This document shows positions 1 through 8,222 of a stretch of DNA of 34,254 nt, one piece after another. Source of the stretch: Lachnospiraceae bacterium (GTDB taxonomy: Bacteria > Bacillota > Clostridia > Lachnospirales > Lachnospiraceae); assembly GCA_017431345.1 (NCBI GenBank), contig JAFRLH010000043.1:1-34254 (forward strand), read 5' to 3'. A program made the position numbers and the translations under genes. Every line of letters starts with the position of its first letter. Position 1 is the stretch's first letter. The notes under the pieces are model-generated. The model made no database searches, was not told the origin of the DNA, and saw only the letters and a list, made by a program, of their open reading frames with translations.

Positions 1-40
1 AAAGAGAGATATTTTCCATGTTTTTGGAAAATATCTCTCT
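1..40 (-). terminator. Candidate terminator hairpin downstream of lysS
   Basis: A perfect 15-bp inverted repeat: the left arm at 3-17 pairs with the right arm at 26-40 around an 8-nt loop. Read on the minus strand the stem ends in TTT at the window edge, so it could terminate the greA-lysS transcript that ends at 203. The stem is AT-rich (AGAGAGATATTTTCC) and the rest of any U-tract lies outside the window. It could equally be the edge of a repeat or a terminator of an unseen gene. Confidence 0.5.
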
Positions 41-202
41 GCGAATTGTGTTCTTCACACAACGATTATCTTGATTTCCGTCCGTATTGGTCCATATTAG
101 TGCATTATTTTTATGTACTAAATATGTACTGGCAAGGATCGGATGCGCCAAAACCACTATATATTGTGGTGTAATGGTCTATATTGGTACAATATCTTGT
201 GG

Positions 203-1702
203 TTATTCCTTGATGGACTTCATTGTCGGGAACAGCAGCACATCGCGGATCGCCTGGGAATCTGTCAGCAGCATTACCAGCCTGTCGATGCCGTAACCGA
301 TGCCTCCCGTGGGCGGCATGCCGATCTCCAGCGCGTTCAGGAAGTCCTCATCCGTATGGTTCGCTTCCTCATCGCCTGCAGCAAATGCTTCTTCCTGTGC
401 GGCAAAACGTTCTCTCTGATCGATCGGATCGTTCAGCTCGGAATAAGCGTTGCACATTTCCCTTCCATAAATATAAAGTTCAAAACGCTCCACATAATCC
501 GGATCGTCCGGCTTTTTCTTGGTAAGCGGGGAGATTTCAATCGGATGATCCGTAACAAATGTAGGCTGGATCATCTTCTCCTCGCAGAACTCGTCGAAGA
601 ACAGGTTCAGGATATCGCCCTTCTTATGGCGCGCTTCATAAGCGACGCCTTTTTCATCAGCAAACTTCTTTGCTTCTTCATCTGTCTTTACTTCCGAAAA
701 ATCAACGCCTGCGTATTTCTTTACGGCGTCGATCATGGTGATGCGTTCGAAAGGCTTCGCCATATCGATGACCGTGCCGTTGTAGCTGATGACAGCGCTT
801 CCGCAGACCTTCTCGGCCAGATAACGGAACATGCTCTCGGTAAGCTCCATCATCCCTTCATAATCGGTATAAGCCTGATAAAGCTCCATCAGCGTGAACT
901 CCGGATTGTGACGGGTGTCAACGCCCTCGTTCCGGAAAACGCGGCCGATCTCGTACACGCGCTCCAGGCCGCCGACGATCAGTCTCTTCAGATACAGCTC
1001 CAGCGAGATACGCAGCTTCATATCTTCGTCCAGCGCGTTGAAATGCGTCTCGAACGGTCTCGCAGCCGCGCCGCCGGCGTTCGCCACCAGCATGGGCGTT
1101 TCCACCTCAATGAAATCCCTGCCGTCCAGGAATCTCCGGATCTCCTTTATGATCTGCGATCTCTTGACAAATACTTCCCTTGATTCGGGATTCATGATCA
1201 GATCGACATAGCGTTGGCGGTATCTGAGATCAGTGTTCGTCAGTCCGTGGAATTTCTCCGGAAGCACCTGCAGACTCTTGGTGAGCAGCGTCAGCTCCTC
1301 GGCATGCACGGACTTTTCCCCGGTCTTTGTCGTGAACACAAAACCCTTTACCAGAATGATATCGCCGATATCCATTTTCTTGAAATCCTTATAGGATTCC
1401 TCTCCGATGGAATCTCTGGCGACATAGATCTGCATATCGCCTTCGCGGTCGCGGATATTGCAGAACGAAGCTTTTCCCATGACGCGCTTGAAAAGCATGC
1501 GTCCGGCCAGGGAAACAGTCTTTCCCTCCAGCTCATCATACCTGTCTCTTACCTCGGTAGTGTGATGCGTAACTTCCGCTTTTGTAATGCGGAACGGGTC
1601 CTTTCCCGCCGCCTGAAGGTCAGCGAGCTTCTCTCTTCGGATCTGTCTCTGCTGATTGAGATCCTGGACCTGATTTCCTTTTCCTTCGTTCTGTACTGCC
1701 AT
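203..1702 (-). CDS. lysS: Lysyl-tRNA synthetase, class II
   Basis: Charges tRNA-Lys with lysine in the cytoplasm using ATP. The 499-residue length is normal for bacterial class II LysRS. An OB-fold anticodon-binding domain fills about residues 60-150. The catalytic core follows, with motif 2 around 254-270 ([16 protein letters not shown]) and motif 3 near 466-480 ([14 protein letters not shown]). The ATG at 1700-1702 directly follows the greA stop codon (1703-1705) with no gap, and its ribosome site AGGAG lies inside the end of greA, so the two genes are translationally adjacent and co-transcribed. The stop is TAA at 203-205. Identification is by clear family motifs; nothing looks broken. Confidence 0.97.
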   Translation of the reverse strand: MAVQNEGKGNQVQDLNQQRQIRREKLADLQAAGKDPFRITKAEVTHHTTEVRDRYDELEGKTVSLAGRMLFKRVMGKASFCNIRDREGDMQIYVARDSIGEESYKDFKKMDIGDIILVKGFVFTTKTGEKSVHAEELTLLTKSLQVLPEKFHGLTNTDLRYRQRYVDLIMNPESREVFVKRSQIIKEIRRFLDGRDFIEVETPMLVANAGGAAARPFETHFNALDEDMKLRISLELYLKRLIVGGLERVYEIGRVFRNEGVDTRHNPEFTLMELYQAYTDYEGMMELTESMFRYLAEKVCGSAVISYNGTVIDMAKPFERITMIDAVKKYAGVDFSEVKTDEEAKKFADEKGVAYEARHKKGDILNLFFDEFCEEKMIQPTFVTDHPIEISPLTKKKPDDPDYVERFELYIYGREMCNAYSELNDPIDQRERFAAQEEAFAAGDEEANHTDEDFLNALEIGMPPTGGIGYGIDRLVMLLTDSQAIRDVLLFPTMKSIKE

Positions 1703-2185
1703 TTATTCTCCTGCTTTCTGAATTTCTGCTACTCTGTATGTCATGGTGCCGGCGGGCGTCTCCACCTGCACTTCATCACCGATCTTCTTTCCCATCAGAG
1801 CCTTTCCGACAGGTGACTCGTTGGAGATCTTCATCTGACGGCTGCTGGCTTCGGTGGAACCGACGATCGTCATCTCGATATCCTCGCCGGCTTCCACAAA
1901 GTGCACACGTACCTTGCATCCGATGCTGATCGCATTCGTATCCACTTCGTCCGAGTCGACGACTTCCACGTTTTTCAGGAGCTTCTCAAGTTCTTCGATC
2001 CGTGCTTCCACGTCCCGCTGCTCGTCCATGGCGGCGTCGTACTCAGCGTTCTCAGAAAGGTCTCCCTGGGCTCTCGCCTCTTTCAACTTCTGGGAGATCT
2101 CTTTCCTCTTATATACCTTAAGATACTCGAGCTCCTCCTCGGTCTTCAGGAGACCGGCTCTGGTCATGATGTTTTTCTCGGCCAT
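1703..2185 (-). CDS. greA: Transcription elongation factor GreA
   Basis: GreA enters the RNA polymerase secondary channel and stimulates cleavage of backtracked RNA. The 160-residue length is typical. The N-terminal coiled coil is visible at about residues 10-78 (KTEEELEYLKVYKR, then ARAQGDLSENAEYDAA with the conserved acidic tip). The C-terminal FKBP-like globular domain follows (ISIGCKVRVHF, then SPVGKALMGKKIGDEV). The ATG at 2183-2185 is preceded by an AGAGGAAAG ribosome site. It is the first gene of a greA-lysS operon, an order common in Bacillota, with a SigA-type promoter at 2294-2322. Confidence 0.97.
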   Translation of the reverse strand: MAEKNIMTRAGLLKTEEELEYLKVYKRKEISQKLKEARAQGDLSENAEYDAAMDEQRDVEARIEELEKLLKNVEVVDSDEVDTNAISIGCKVRVHFVEAGEDIEMTIVGSTEASSRQMKISNESPVGKALMGKKIGDEVQVETPAGTMTYRVAEIQKAGE

Positions 2186-2235
2186 CTTTGCTTTCCTCTC
2201 TTATCCTTCGGCTAAAAAACCGGAAATAGTCACGA

Positions 2236-2269
2236 AATGACAGGCAAACGGAACCGCCTGCCTGTCATT
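2236..2269 (-). promoter_or_regulatory. Leader hairpin of the greA-lysS transcript
   Basis: A perfect 10-bp inverted repeat, AATGACAGGC (2236-2245) and GCCTGTCATT (2260-2269), lies between the greA promoter and the greA start, so it would be in the 5' leader. On the minus strand it is followed only by TTTCGTG, a poor U-tract, so it may be a leader structure, a weak attenuator, or a terminator for nhaC read-through. Function is not known from sequence. Confidence 0.45.
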
Positions 2270-2293
2270 GTAACTGCATTTTGAATGTACCAT

Positions 2294-2322
2294 ATTTTAG
2301 CTTTATTAAACGTCCTTGTCAA
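2294..2322 (-). promoter_or_regulatory. SigA-type promoter for greA-lysS
   Basis: On the minus strand, TTGACA (complement of 2317-2322), a 17-nt spacer and TAAAAT (complement of 2294-2299). It lies about 110 nt upstream of the greA ATG and points into it. A 7-bp inverted repeat, AAACGTC (2308-2314) and GACGTTT (2323-2329), brackets the -35 box. That arrangement would suit an operator, or it may be a weak nhaC 3' hairpin. Confidence 0.7.
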
Positions 2323-2359
2323 GACGTTTCATTACGATATTTCACGGATTTACGCCGTT

Positions 2360-3877
2360 TCAGTGTTCTTTCATCACATACTTCAGAAGGAGGAGCAGCC
2401 CGATGATCATCGCAGCGCCTACCAGGAAGCTGATGATCGCATTCTGCGTCACCGCGGCAATGATGAAGGTAAAGAAGCTGACGGCCGCAACGGTGATCGC
2501 GTAAGGCAGCTGTGTCGACACGTGATCGATGTGCTCGCACTGCGCACCGGCGCTCGCCATGATGGTCGTATCAGAGATCGGTGAGCAATGGTCTCCGCAG
2601 ACAGCGCCGGCGCAGCAGGCAGAGATGCCGATGACCAGCAGTGTCGAAGAAGGCGGGAAGATTGCAGTAACGATCGGGATCAGGATGCCGAAAGTTCCCC
2701 AGCTGGTACCCGATGCGAATGCAAGAATGCAGGCTACGACGAAAATAACCGCCGGAAGCATCGTATACAGGCTCTGGGAAGCGCCCTTCATGACGGAAGC
2801 GACGAACTCCGCAGCGCCGAGCTGGCTGGTCATGCTCTTTAAGGAAACAGCCATTACCAGGATCAGGATCGGAGGGATCATGGCATTGAAGCCCTTCGGC
2901 AGGCATCCCATGGCATCCTTGAAGGTGATCACCTTTCTTGCGATCAGGTAGATGATCGTAAGAACTAGCGCAATGATGGCGCCCCAGGGAAGGCCGATAA
3001 AGGCGTCTGTATTACCGAACGCGCCGATGAAATCGCCGGCGAAATCCGTGCCGCCCCAGGCGTCTGTTCCGAAAAATCCGCCGACATAGATCATACCGAT
3101 GGTACAGGTCGCGATCAGTACCAGGACAGGCAGGATCAGATCCGGCACACGGCCCTTGGGATTGCCGGTCTCGATGTTCTCATCGCCGATGCCGGAGAGA
3201 TCGCCGGTCTCTCTGGCCTTCTTTTCAAATTTCATCATCGGGCCGTAATCAACGCCCAGCACGATCATGGCAATAATGAAGACAAAGGTCAGCAGCGAAT
3301 AGAAGTTGTACGGGATCGCGCTGATGAACAGCTGGATGCCGGTAACGCCGGTGTCCAGATCTGACGCAACGCCTGATACAGCTGCCGCCCAGGATGAGAT
3401 CGGCGCGATCATGCATACCGGTGCTGCCGTGGCGTCAATGATGTAAGCCAGCTTCACTCTGGAGATCTTGTGCGTATCGGTGACCGGACGCATAACGCTG
3501 CCGACAGTCAGGCAGTTGAAATAGTCATCGATGAAGATCAGAATGCCGAGAATGAACGTTGCGATCGCAGCGCCGGCCTTTGACCTGATATTCTTTGACG
3601 CCCAGCGTCCGAAAGCAGCGGAACCGCCTGCCGAGCTTACCAGCGCGACGATGACGCCCAGGATGACCAGGAACAGGAAGATTCCCGCGTTATCCGCGAT
3701 CGCCGTGATCAGACCGTCATTGATGACCTTGTCAAGTGCTGTGATCGGATTGAAGTTCGCGGCGAACAGTGCTCCGACTACGATGCCCAGGAAAAGCGAA
3801 GAATACGCTTCCTTGGTGATGAGCGCCAGGACGATGGCGATCAGCGGAGGCACCAGTGCCCAAAAAGTTCCATACAT
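2360..3877 (-). CDS. nhaC: NhaC-family Na+/H+ antiporter
   Basis: A polytopic membrane protein of 505 residues, the usual size for the NhaC/ion-transporter superfamily, with roughly a dozen hydrophobic segments from residue 5 to the C-terminus. Family-like polar stretches inside membrane segments include LIFIDDYFNCLTVG (about 113-126), the AAPVCMIAPISSWAA region, and a late TSWGTFGILIPI plus GDHCSPISDTTIM. These are typical of NhaC antiporters that export Na+ (or exchange an organic ion) for protons. The ATG is preceded by a GGGGG-rich ribosome site. It has its own promoter (3943-3971) and is probably monocistronic. The exact substrate cannot be told; malate/lactate antiporters of the same family are the main alternative. 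Confidence 0.85.
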   Translation of the reverse strand: MYGTFWALVPPLIAIVLALITKEAYSSLFLGIVVGALFAANFNPITALDKVINDGLITAIADNAGIFLFLVILGVIVALVSSAGGSAAFGRWASKNIRSKAGAAIATFILGILIFIDDYFNCLTVGSVMRPVTDTHKISRVKLAYIIDATAAPVCMIAPISSWAAAVSGVASDLDTGVTGIQLFISAIPYNFYSLLTFVFIIAMIVLGVDYGPMMKFEKKARETGDLSGIGDENIETGNPKGRVPDLILPVLVLIATCTIGMIYVGGFFGTDAWGGTDFAGDFIGAFGNTDAFIGLPWGAIIALVLTIIYLIARKVITFKDAMGCLPKGFNAMIPPILILVMAVSLKSMTSQLGAAEFVASVMKGASQSLYTMLPAVIFVVACILAFASGTSWGTFGILIPIVTAIFPPSSTLLVIGISACCAGAVCGDHCSPISDTTIMASAGAQCEHIDHVSTQLPYAITVAAVSFFTFIIAAVTQNAIISFLVGAAMIIGLLLLLKYVMKEH

Positions 3878-3909
3878 TTTGTTTTCCCCCTTGAGAGATT
3901 TTTATACTC

Positions 3910-3924
3910 TGCGGCTTCGCCGCA
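3910..3924 (-). promoter_or_regulatory. Small GC hairpin in the nhaC 5' leader
   Basis: TGCGGC (3910-3915) and GCCGCA (3919-3924) form a 6-bp stem with a TTC loop between the nhaC promoter and its start. It is stable but not followed by a U-tract, so it may be an mRNA-stabilising structure. No riboswitch fold was recognised. Confidence 0.35.
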
Positions 3925-3942
3925 TAAAAGTATTTGCGCACT

Positions 3943-3971
3943 ATTATACTGAAAATGACAGGATATAACAA
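3943..3971 (-). promoter_or_regulatory. SigA-type promoter for nhaC
   Basis: On the minus strand, TTGTTA (complement of 3966-3971), a 17-nt spacer and a consensus TATAAT (complement of 3943-3948), about 65 nt upstream of the nhaC ATG. Confidence 0.65.
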
Positions 3972-4015
3972 GTACAAATGCATGTATTACCCGCAGATTT
4001 CCGCAAATACGGCAC

Positions 4016-4044
4016 TTGATAATCCTTGTTAATGCTGATATCAT
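4016..4044 (+). promoter_or_regulatory. Candidate promoter for the DUF4364 gene
   Basis: TTGATA (4016-4021), a 17-nt spacer and TATCAT (4039-4044), pointing into the DUF4364 gene about 40 nt downstream. The boxes are near consensus, but no other support is visible. Confidence 0.5.
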
Positions 4045-4086
4045 CATATTTTAGAGACACTGTTGACCGTTTGTGAGGAAGAAGCA

Positions 4087-4605
4087 ATGCTTTCGGAACC
4101 CATTACGCTGTATAAACTTATGATCCTGTACATGCTCAGGATGGCGAAATTTCCGCTGAAGAATTCCAGGATCTCGGAATTCTTCCTGGAGCACGAGTAT
4201 ACGGATTATTTTACATTCCAGCAGGCGATAAACGAGCTTGCCGAAGCCAGGCTGATCACCCAGGAAACGATGCGCAACACGACCCAGTACGAGATCACCC
4301 GCGAGGGCGAGGAAGCGCTGGGGTACTTCGGGAAGACGATCTCCGACGCGATCAAGGCGGATATCAATGAATTTCTGAAGAAGAACCGCATCCGCCTCAG
4401 GGATGAAGTGAATGTCGTCGCGGATTATTACAAAGCAGGCACGAGCGACATCAATGTGCGGCTGGAGGTAAGAGAAGGCCGCACGACCATGATCTCCATC
4501 AACATCCCTGTTTCGGATGAAGACCAGGCAGAGCGGCTCTGCGACAACTGGCAGAAAGACAACCAGCGGTTATATGCGTTTTTGATGCAGGAATTGCTGA
4601 AATGA
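4087..4605 (+). CDS. DUF4364 family protein (winged-helix-like)
   Basis: A 172-residue cytoplasmic protein matching the DUF4364 family common in Clostridia. The N-terminus has the family-like opening ITLYKLMILYMLRM, followed by FPLKNSRISEFFLEHEYTDYFTFQQAINELAEARLI and TTQYEITREGEEAL. This reads like a winged helix-turn-helix of the PadR/MarR style. The C-terminal half is an alpha/beta region of unknown role. I chose the ATG at 4087 rather than the in-frame TTG at 4063 because a GAGGAAG ribosome site sits just before it and the family normally starts a few residues before the ITLYKL motif. A regulatory role is inferred from the fold only; the target is unknown. It converges on htrA with a 33-nt gap and no obvious terminator between them. 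Confidence 0.85.
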   Translation: MLSEPITLYKLMILYMLRMAKFPLKNSRISEFFLEHEYTDYFTFQQAINELAEARLITQETMRNTTQYEITREGEEALGYFGKTISDAIKADINEFLKKNRIRLRDEVNVVADYYKAGTSDINVRLEVREGRTTMISINIPVSDEDQAERLCDNWQKDNQRLYAFLMQELLK

Positions 4606-4638
4606 GAACCGTCCCCTGGCTCGCTGGCTCCTTGTATC

Positions 4639-6519
4639 TTAAAATCCGAAATTGAATCCCGGGAAACCGCCGCCATTCGGCTGTTCCTGCTGTCCGGGCT
4701 GCTGTCCGGGCTGACCGCCGTTCTGTTCCTGTTCGGAACTCTGGTGGTCTTTTTTAAATCCGAGCGTCATGGAAAGCTCTTTTTCCTGATAGCTTCCGTT
4801 CTCGACTCTCATGACCTTTATGCTCACTGTATCGCCGCCCTTGCAGTACTGCAGCTCATTCACGAGCGCGTCGTAAGTGCTGACCTTTGTCCCGTTGAAC
4901 TCAACAATAACATCCTGTTCAAGCAGGCCGGCTGCTTTGGCAGGGCTGTCATCCGTTACAGCGTATACCATTACGCCCTCGGGAATATTGTAAGCCTGCG
5001 CAACGGTAGCGCTTACATCGTTGAGCTGTACGCCCATGTAAGGATAATCATCCTCGGAAACCGCTACCCTGGGCTCCATAGTGGTGAGTTTCTCAATAAT
5101 TGCTTTTGCTGAAGAGATCGGGATCGCATAACCCATTCCTTCTACATCCGTCTCCGCATCTTTCGCGACGTTGATGCCGATCAGTTCGCCGTTCGCGTCC
5201 AGAAGCGCGCCGCCGGAGTTTCCGGGGTTGATGGCTGCATCCGTCTGGATCGTGGTAAGCGTATTGCCGTTCGAGGTAGTGATCTCACGATTCACGGCAC
5301 TGACAACGCCGGTACTGACCGACTGACCAAGGCCGAGTGCATTTCCGATCGCGATCACAGTCTCGCCAAGCTTCAGGGTATCGGAATCCCCCATGCGGAT
5401 CGAAGCAATGGAGGATTTCGTGGTATCCGACAGGTTCTCCAGCTTGACGCCTACCACTGCCAGATCATTCTGCACATCCGTTCCTTTTACATATCCGTCA
5501 ACCGTTGTTTCATCACCGAATGTTACCGTAAGCGTATCCGCACCTTCCACAACATGGTTGTTCGTCACGACCCACAGTTCCGTACCGTCGTCTCCGATGA
5601 TGATGCCGGAACCGGCGCCGGTCACTTCATAAGGCTGGTTGTTTCCCTGACCGCCGTATCCGTAGAAATAATAATAGAAGGGATTGAAATCTCCCGAATT
5701 GTAATTATCGTAAACAGATTTTGTGGTGATCGCCACGACAGCGGGCATCGCTACATCAACGACCTGGGTAACGTCCAGTGCCTTAACTGCAGCTGTTGCG
5801 CCGGCTGACGGCGCCGCTTCCGCGATGGAGGGCGTTCCGGCATTGCTTCCGGATGCCGTTCCCTGCTCTGCAGCAGAAGCACTTCCGCTCTCCGCCTGTA
5901 CTGCAGCAGAGGGCTGCTCTGCCTGTGCTGCGCCTTCCGTCGCTGCCTGCGTCTGCTGTTCCCCCGCGCCCGGTATCGCTTCCGGCGCGATCTGTGTCTC
6001 CTTCGGTGCTTCCGTCTCGATCTTGCTGACAGCCGTTCCGGATTTGCCGACATAGGATCCGATTGCCCAGCATCCTGCGCCGACTAAGCCGCCAAGCAGC
6101 AAGGCAGCAACGATAACGGCAAGAACGGTCTTTCCATGGCCGCCGCCTTTATTCCCGCCGCCGTTATTGCCGGAATATCTTGCACGGTAACGGCTTTCCG
6201 CATCGTCTGAACTGTATGCATAGGGGTTTTTCGGCCGCTGCTGATACGGATCACGGCTTTCTTCCCCACCCTCATATCTTCTGCGGTAACCATCGCTGGT
6301 ATAGCTGCTCTCCGCTTCTCTCTGTGCGGGAGACCTGCGGTACTCCTCCGCACGCTGCGACGGGGATCTCCGGTATTCTTCCTCCGGCTGTTCCGGCCTG
6401 TTCCCGTACTCTGCCTCCGGGTGCTCCGGTCTGTTTCCATATTCTTCCTGATCCGGACGTCCGGCTTCTTCATCCATGTCAGGCTCATTATATCCGTTTT
6501 CATCATAATATTCGCTCAT
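4639..6519 (-). CDS. htrA: HtrA/DegP-type membrane-anchored serine protease with PDZ domain
   Basis: A 626-residue surface quality-control protease. Residues 1-125 form a cytoplasmic, highly charged tail with four 11-residue repeats (26-69). One TM helix spans about 130-155, followed by an Ala/Glu/Gln/Ser-rich linker (160-245). A trypsin-like domain follows with His322 (TNNHVVEGAD), Asp352 (VQNDLAVV) and Ser435 (NPGNSGGAL), so the catalytic triad is complete. One PDZ domain lies at about 490-590 (YMGVQLNDVS, GVMVYAVTDDSPAKAAGL). The C-terminal tail is Gln/Gly/Pro-rich and ends in FGF. The ATG is preceded by AGGGA. It is divergent from the LCP gene. HtrA proteases degrade or refold misfolded exported proteins. 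A long N-terminal tail is common in Gram-positive HtrA, but the tandem repeats here are notable. Confidence 0.95.
   Translation of the reverse strand: MSEYYDENGYNEPDMDEEAGRPDQEEYGNRPEHPEAEYGNRPEQPEEEYRRSPSQRAEEYRRSPAQREAESSYTSDGYRRRYEGGEESRDPYQQRPKNPYAYSSDDAESRYRARYSGNNGGGNKGGGHGKTVLAVIVAALLLGGLVGAGCWAIGSYVGKSGTAVSKIETEAPKETQIAPEAIPGAGEQQTQAATEGAAQAEQPSAAVQAESGSASAAEQGTASGSNAGTPSIAEAAPSAGATAAVKALDVTQVVDVAMPAVVAITTKSVYDNYNSGDFNPFYYYFYGYGGQGNNQPYEVTGAGSGIIIGDDGTELWVVTNNHVVEGADTLTVTFGDETTVDGYVKGTDVQNDLAVVGVKLENLSDTTKSSIASIRMGDSDTLKLGETVIAIGNALGLGQSVSTGVVSAVNREITTSNGNTLTTIQTDAAINPGNSGGALLDANGELIGINVAKDAETDVEGMGYAIPISSAKAIIEKLTTMEPRVAVSEDDYPYMGVQLNDVSATVAQAYNIPEGVMVYAVTDDSPAKAAGLLEQDVIVEFNGTKVSTYDALVNELQYCKGGDTVSIKVMRVENGSYQEKELSMTLGFKKDHQSSEQEQNGGQPGQQPGQQEQPNGGGFPGFNFGF
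6313..6444 (-). repeat. Four 33-bp coding repeats in htrA
   Basis: Encodes four consecutive 11-residue units at residues 26-69 of the protease, from EYGNRPEHPEA to EYRRSPAQREA. The first two and last two pairs are most alike, which suggests duplication in steps. Copy number could vary between strains. Confidence 0.75.
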
Positions 6520-6622
6520 GATATTCCCTGCCTTTCCGCCGACGCAAATACCCTGCGTCCTTTATTATCACCGAGTATACAGGCAGTTTGTGATAAAACT
6601 GTGTCGGCAGAATGGAAAATAT

Positions 6623-6651
6623 TTGAAATTCCGGCCGTATTCGTATATTAT
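6623..6651 (+). promoter_or_regulatory. SigA-type promoter for the LCP gene
   Basis: TTGAAA (6623-6628), a 17-nt spacer and TATTAT (6646-6651), about 85 nt upstream of the LCP start. In the divergent direction a TATACT (complement of about 6574-6579) could be the htrA -10 box, but I see no good -35 for it. Confidence 0.65.
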
Positions 6652-6734
6652 ATATGTCTGAGAGTTATCACGGTCCGAAACGACCGGCAGCAACTCCTGT
6701 ATCATGATCTGACATCACTATCGGAGGAATATAC

Positions 6735-8144
6735 ATGAGCAGAACAGATGACGATTGGGGCCGCCGCAGGACAAGTTCCCGCCGAAGCCGCAAACCGTAT
6801 AATGATGATTATAAAGAAGACAGCCGGTTCTCCCGCAGGGGCAGAGACAGCTATGATGACGACTATGCCTATTCCCGCGGAGGCGGCAGATATTACGATG
6901 ACGAGCCGTATGACGACCGTTATGACGATCCGGATGAGGATATAAAGATCTATGAGAACAGCCGCCGAAGGGCGGCCGATGAAAGCCGGGAACGGTATTA
7001 TGACGAACCGCGTACATCGGGAAGAAGTTCCCGCGGCACGTCCAGGCGCAGAGAGGAGTACGAACCACGCAGACGCAGGTCTGCAAGGGAACAGGGAACA
7101 AAACGCAGACGCAGACGTTCCCGCGGACTGATGATCCCGGTGATCGTAGTACTCCTGTTCGTTGTTGTCGCAGCTGCCGGCATCGGATATCTCTCCTCTC
7201 TCTGGGGCAAAGTGGATTCCGCGAACTTCAAGGCTTCCGATGTTGTTGTGAACTCTGATCTTCCCGAATCGATCCGCAAAGAGCTCAAGGAATACCGCAC
7301 GATCATGATCTTCGGCGTGGATTCCAGAGACAACAGTACGCTCCAGTCCGGGACGCTTGCTGACAGCAACATCATCTGCGCCATCAACAGATCCACCGGC
7401 GATGTGAAGCTTCTTTCCATTTACCGCGACACATACGTGGAAACGACCGGCGGAGAACATATGAAGCTGACAGAAGTCTATTCGAAATACGGCGCGGAAG
7501 AACAGCTTTCCACGATCAACAAGAATTTTGACATGTATGTAACGGAATATGTCACAGTGAACTGGAGAGCCGTCGCCCTGACGATCGACAAGCTCGGCGG
7601 GATCGATCTGGATATGACAGCCGCCGAATGCGAAGGCATCAATAAATTTATTAATGAAGTAATCAACTCGACCGGGATCGAATCATCCAGGGTCAGCGTC
7701 CAGGACGGAACACAGCATGTGGACGGTATCCAGGCTGTCACATACTGCCGTCTGAGAAAAGGACTCGGCGATGATTTCAAGCGGACCGAAAGACAGAGGA
7801 CTGTCATCGGAAAGACCTTAAGCAAGGCAAAACAGGCCGGCATTCCGACGGTCATCAACGTCTGCAATGAAGTTTTCCCCGGCCTCTCCTCTTCGCTCTC
7901 ACTGCCCGAAGTGCTGACGCTGGCCGGCGGCATGGGAAAATACAACATCATAGATTCAGCGGGATTCCCGTTTGAAAACGAAGCGCCCAATACCGGCAGG
8001 AATTTCCTGTATCCTGTAACGCTGGCATCCAATGCAGCCGAGCTGCATGAGTATCTGTACGGAAATACGGATTATGCGCCGTCGGAGACGGTACGCTCCT
8101 TAAGCGAAGCAGTCGCTGAGGAATCCGGATTTTACGGGAATTAA
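6735..8144 (+). CDS. LCP (LytR-CpsA-Psr) family cell-wall polymer ligase
   Basis: A 469-residue type II membrane protein. LCP enzymes move lipid-linked secondary polymers (teichoic acid or capsule) onto peptidoglycan outside the membrane. Residues 1-130 are a very basic, Tyr/Asp/Arg-rich cytoplasmic tail. A single TM helix is at 131-153. The LCP domain starts near 188 (RTIMIFGVDSRDN) and continues through ADSNIICAINRSTGDVKLLS and the conserved arginine in IYRDTYV. Later come KLGGIDLDM and the motif HVDGIQAVTYCRLR, followed by a second arginine cluster (FKRTERQRTVI) that binds the pyrophosphate of the lipid substrate in the family. The start at 6735 has a GGAGG site 7 nt upstream. The gene ends 7 nt before a strong terminator. 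Confidence 0.93.
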   Translation: MSRTDDDWGRRRTSSRRSRKPYNDDYKEDSRFSRRGRDSYDDDYAYSRGGGRYYDDEPYDDRYDDPDEDIKIYENSRRRAADESRERYYDEPRTSGRSSRGTSRRREEYEPRRRRSAREQGTKRRRRRSRGLMIPVIVVLLFVVVAAAGIGYLSSLWGKVDSANFKASDVVVNSDLPESIRKELKEYRTIMIFGVDSRDNSTLQSGTLADSNIICAINRSTGDVKLLSIYRDTYVETTGGEHMKLTEVYSKYGAEEQLSTINKNFDMYVTEYVTVNWRAVALTIDKLGGIDLDMTAAECEGINKFINEVINSTGIESSRVSVQDGTQHVDGIQAVTYCRLRKGLGDDFKRTERQRTVIGKTLSKAKQAGIPTVINVCNEVFPGLSSSLSLPEVLTLAGGMGKYNIIDSAGFPFENEAPNTGRNFLYPVTLASNAAELHEYLYGNTDYAPSETVRSLSEAVAEESGFYGN

Positions 8145-8151
8145 TCAGTCA

Positions 8152-8180
8152 GGGCCGCCGGCTAAGCCGGCGGCCCTTTT
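8152..8180 (+). terminator. Strong intrinsic terminator after the LCP gene
   Basis: An 11-bp perfect GC stem, GGGCCGCCGGC (8152-8162) with GCCGGCGGCCC (8166-8176), a 3-nt loop TAA, then TTTT. It separates the LCP gene from the TIR/channel operon, whose first start is only 42 nt further on. That operon must therefore use a promoter in this short gap (a TATACA near 8185 is a weak -10 candidate) or depend on read-through. Confidence 0.93.
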
Positions 8181-8222
8181 CTGGTTATACAACAATCTGA
8201 TCATCTGACGGGGAGGCATCCC

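Noticed and set aside
41-202. Region between lysS and the left-edge hairpin
   Set aside because: Contains short repeats (TATGTACT twice) and a small 6-bp hairpin (46-62) but nothing that supports a gene or attachment site.
143-1183. 346-codon open frame on the plus strand
   Set aside because: Antisense to lysS, which has full family motifs; no protein-like domain.
4063-4086. TTG start extending the DUF4364 gene by 8 codons
   Set aside because: The ATG at 4087 has the ribosome site directly before it and fits the family N-terminus.
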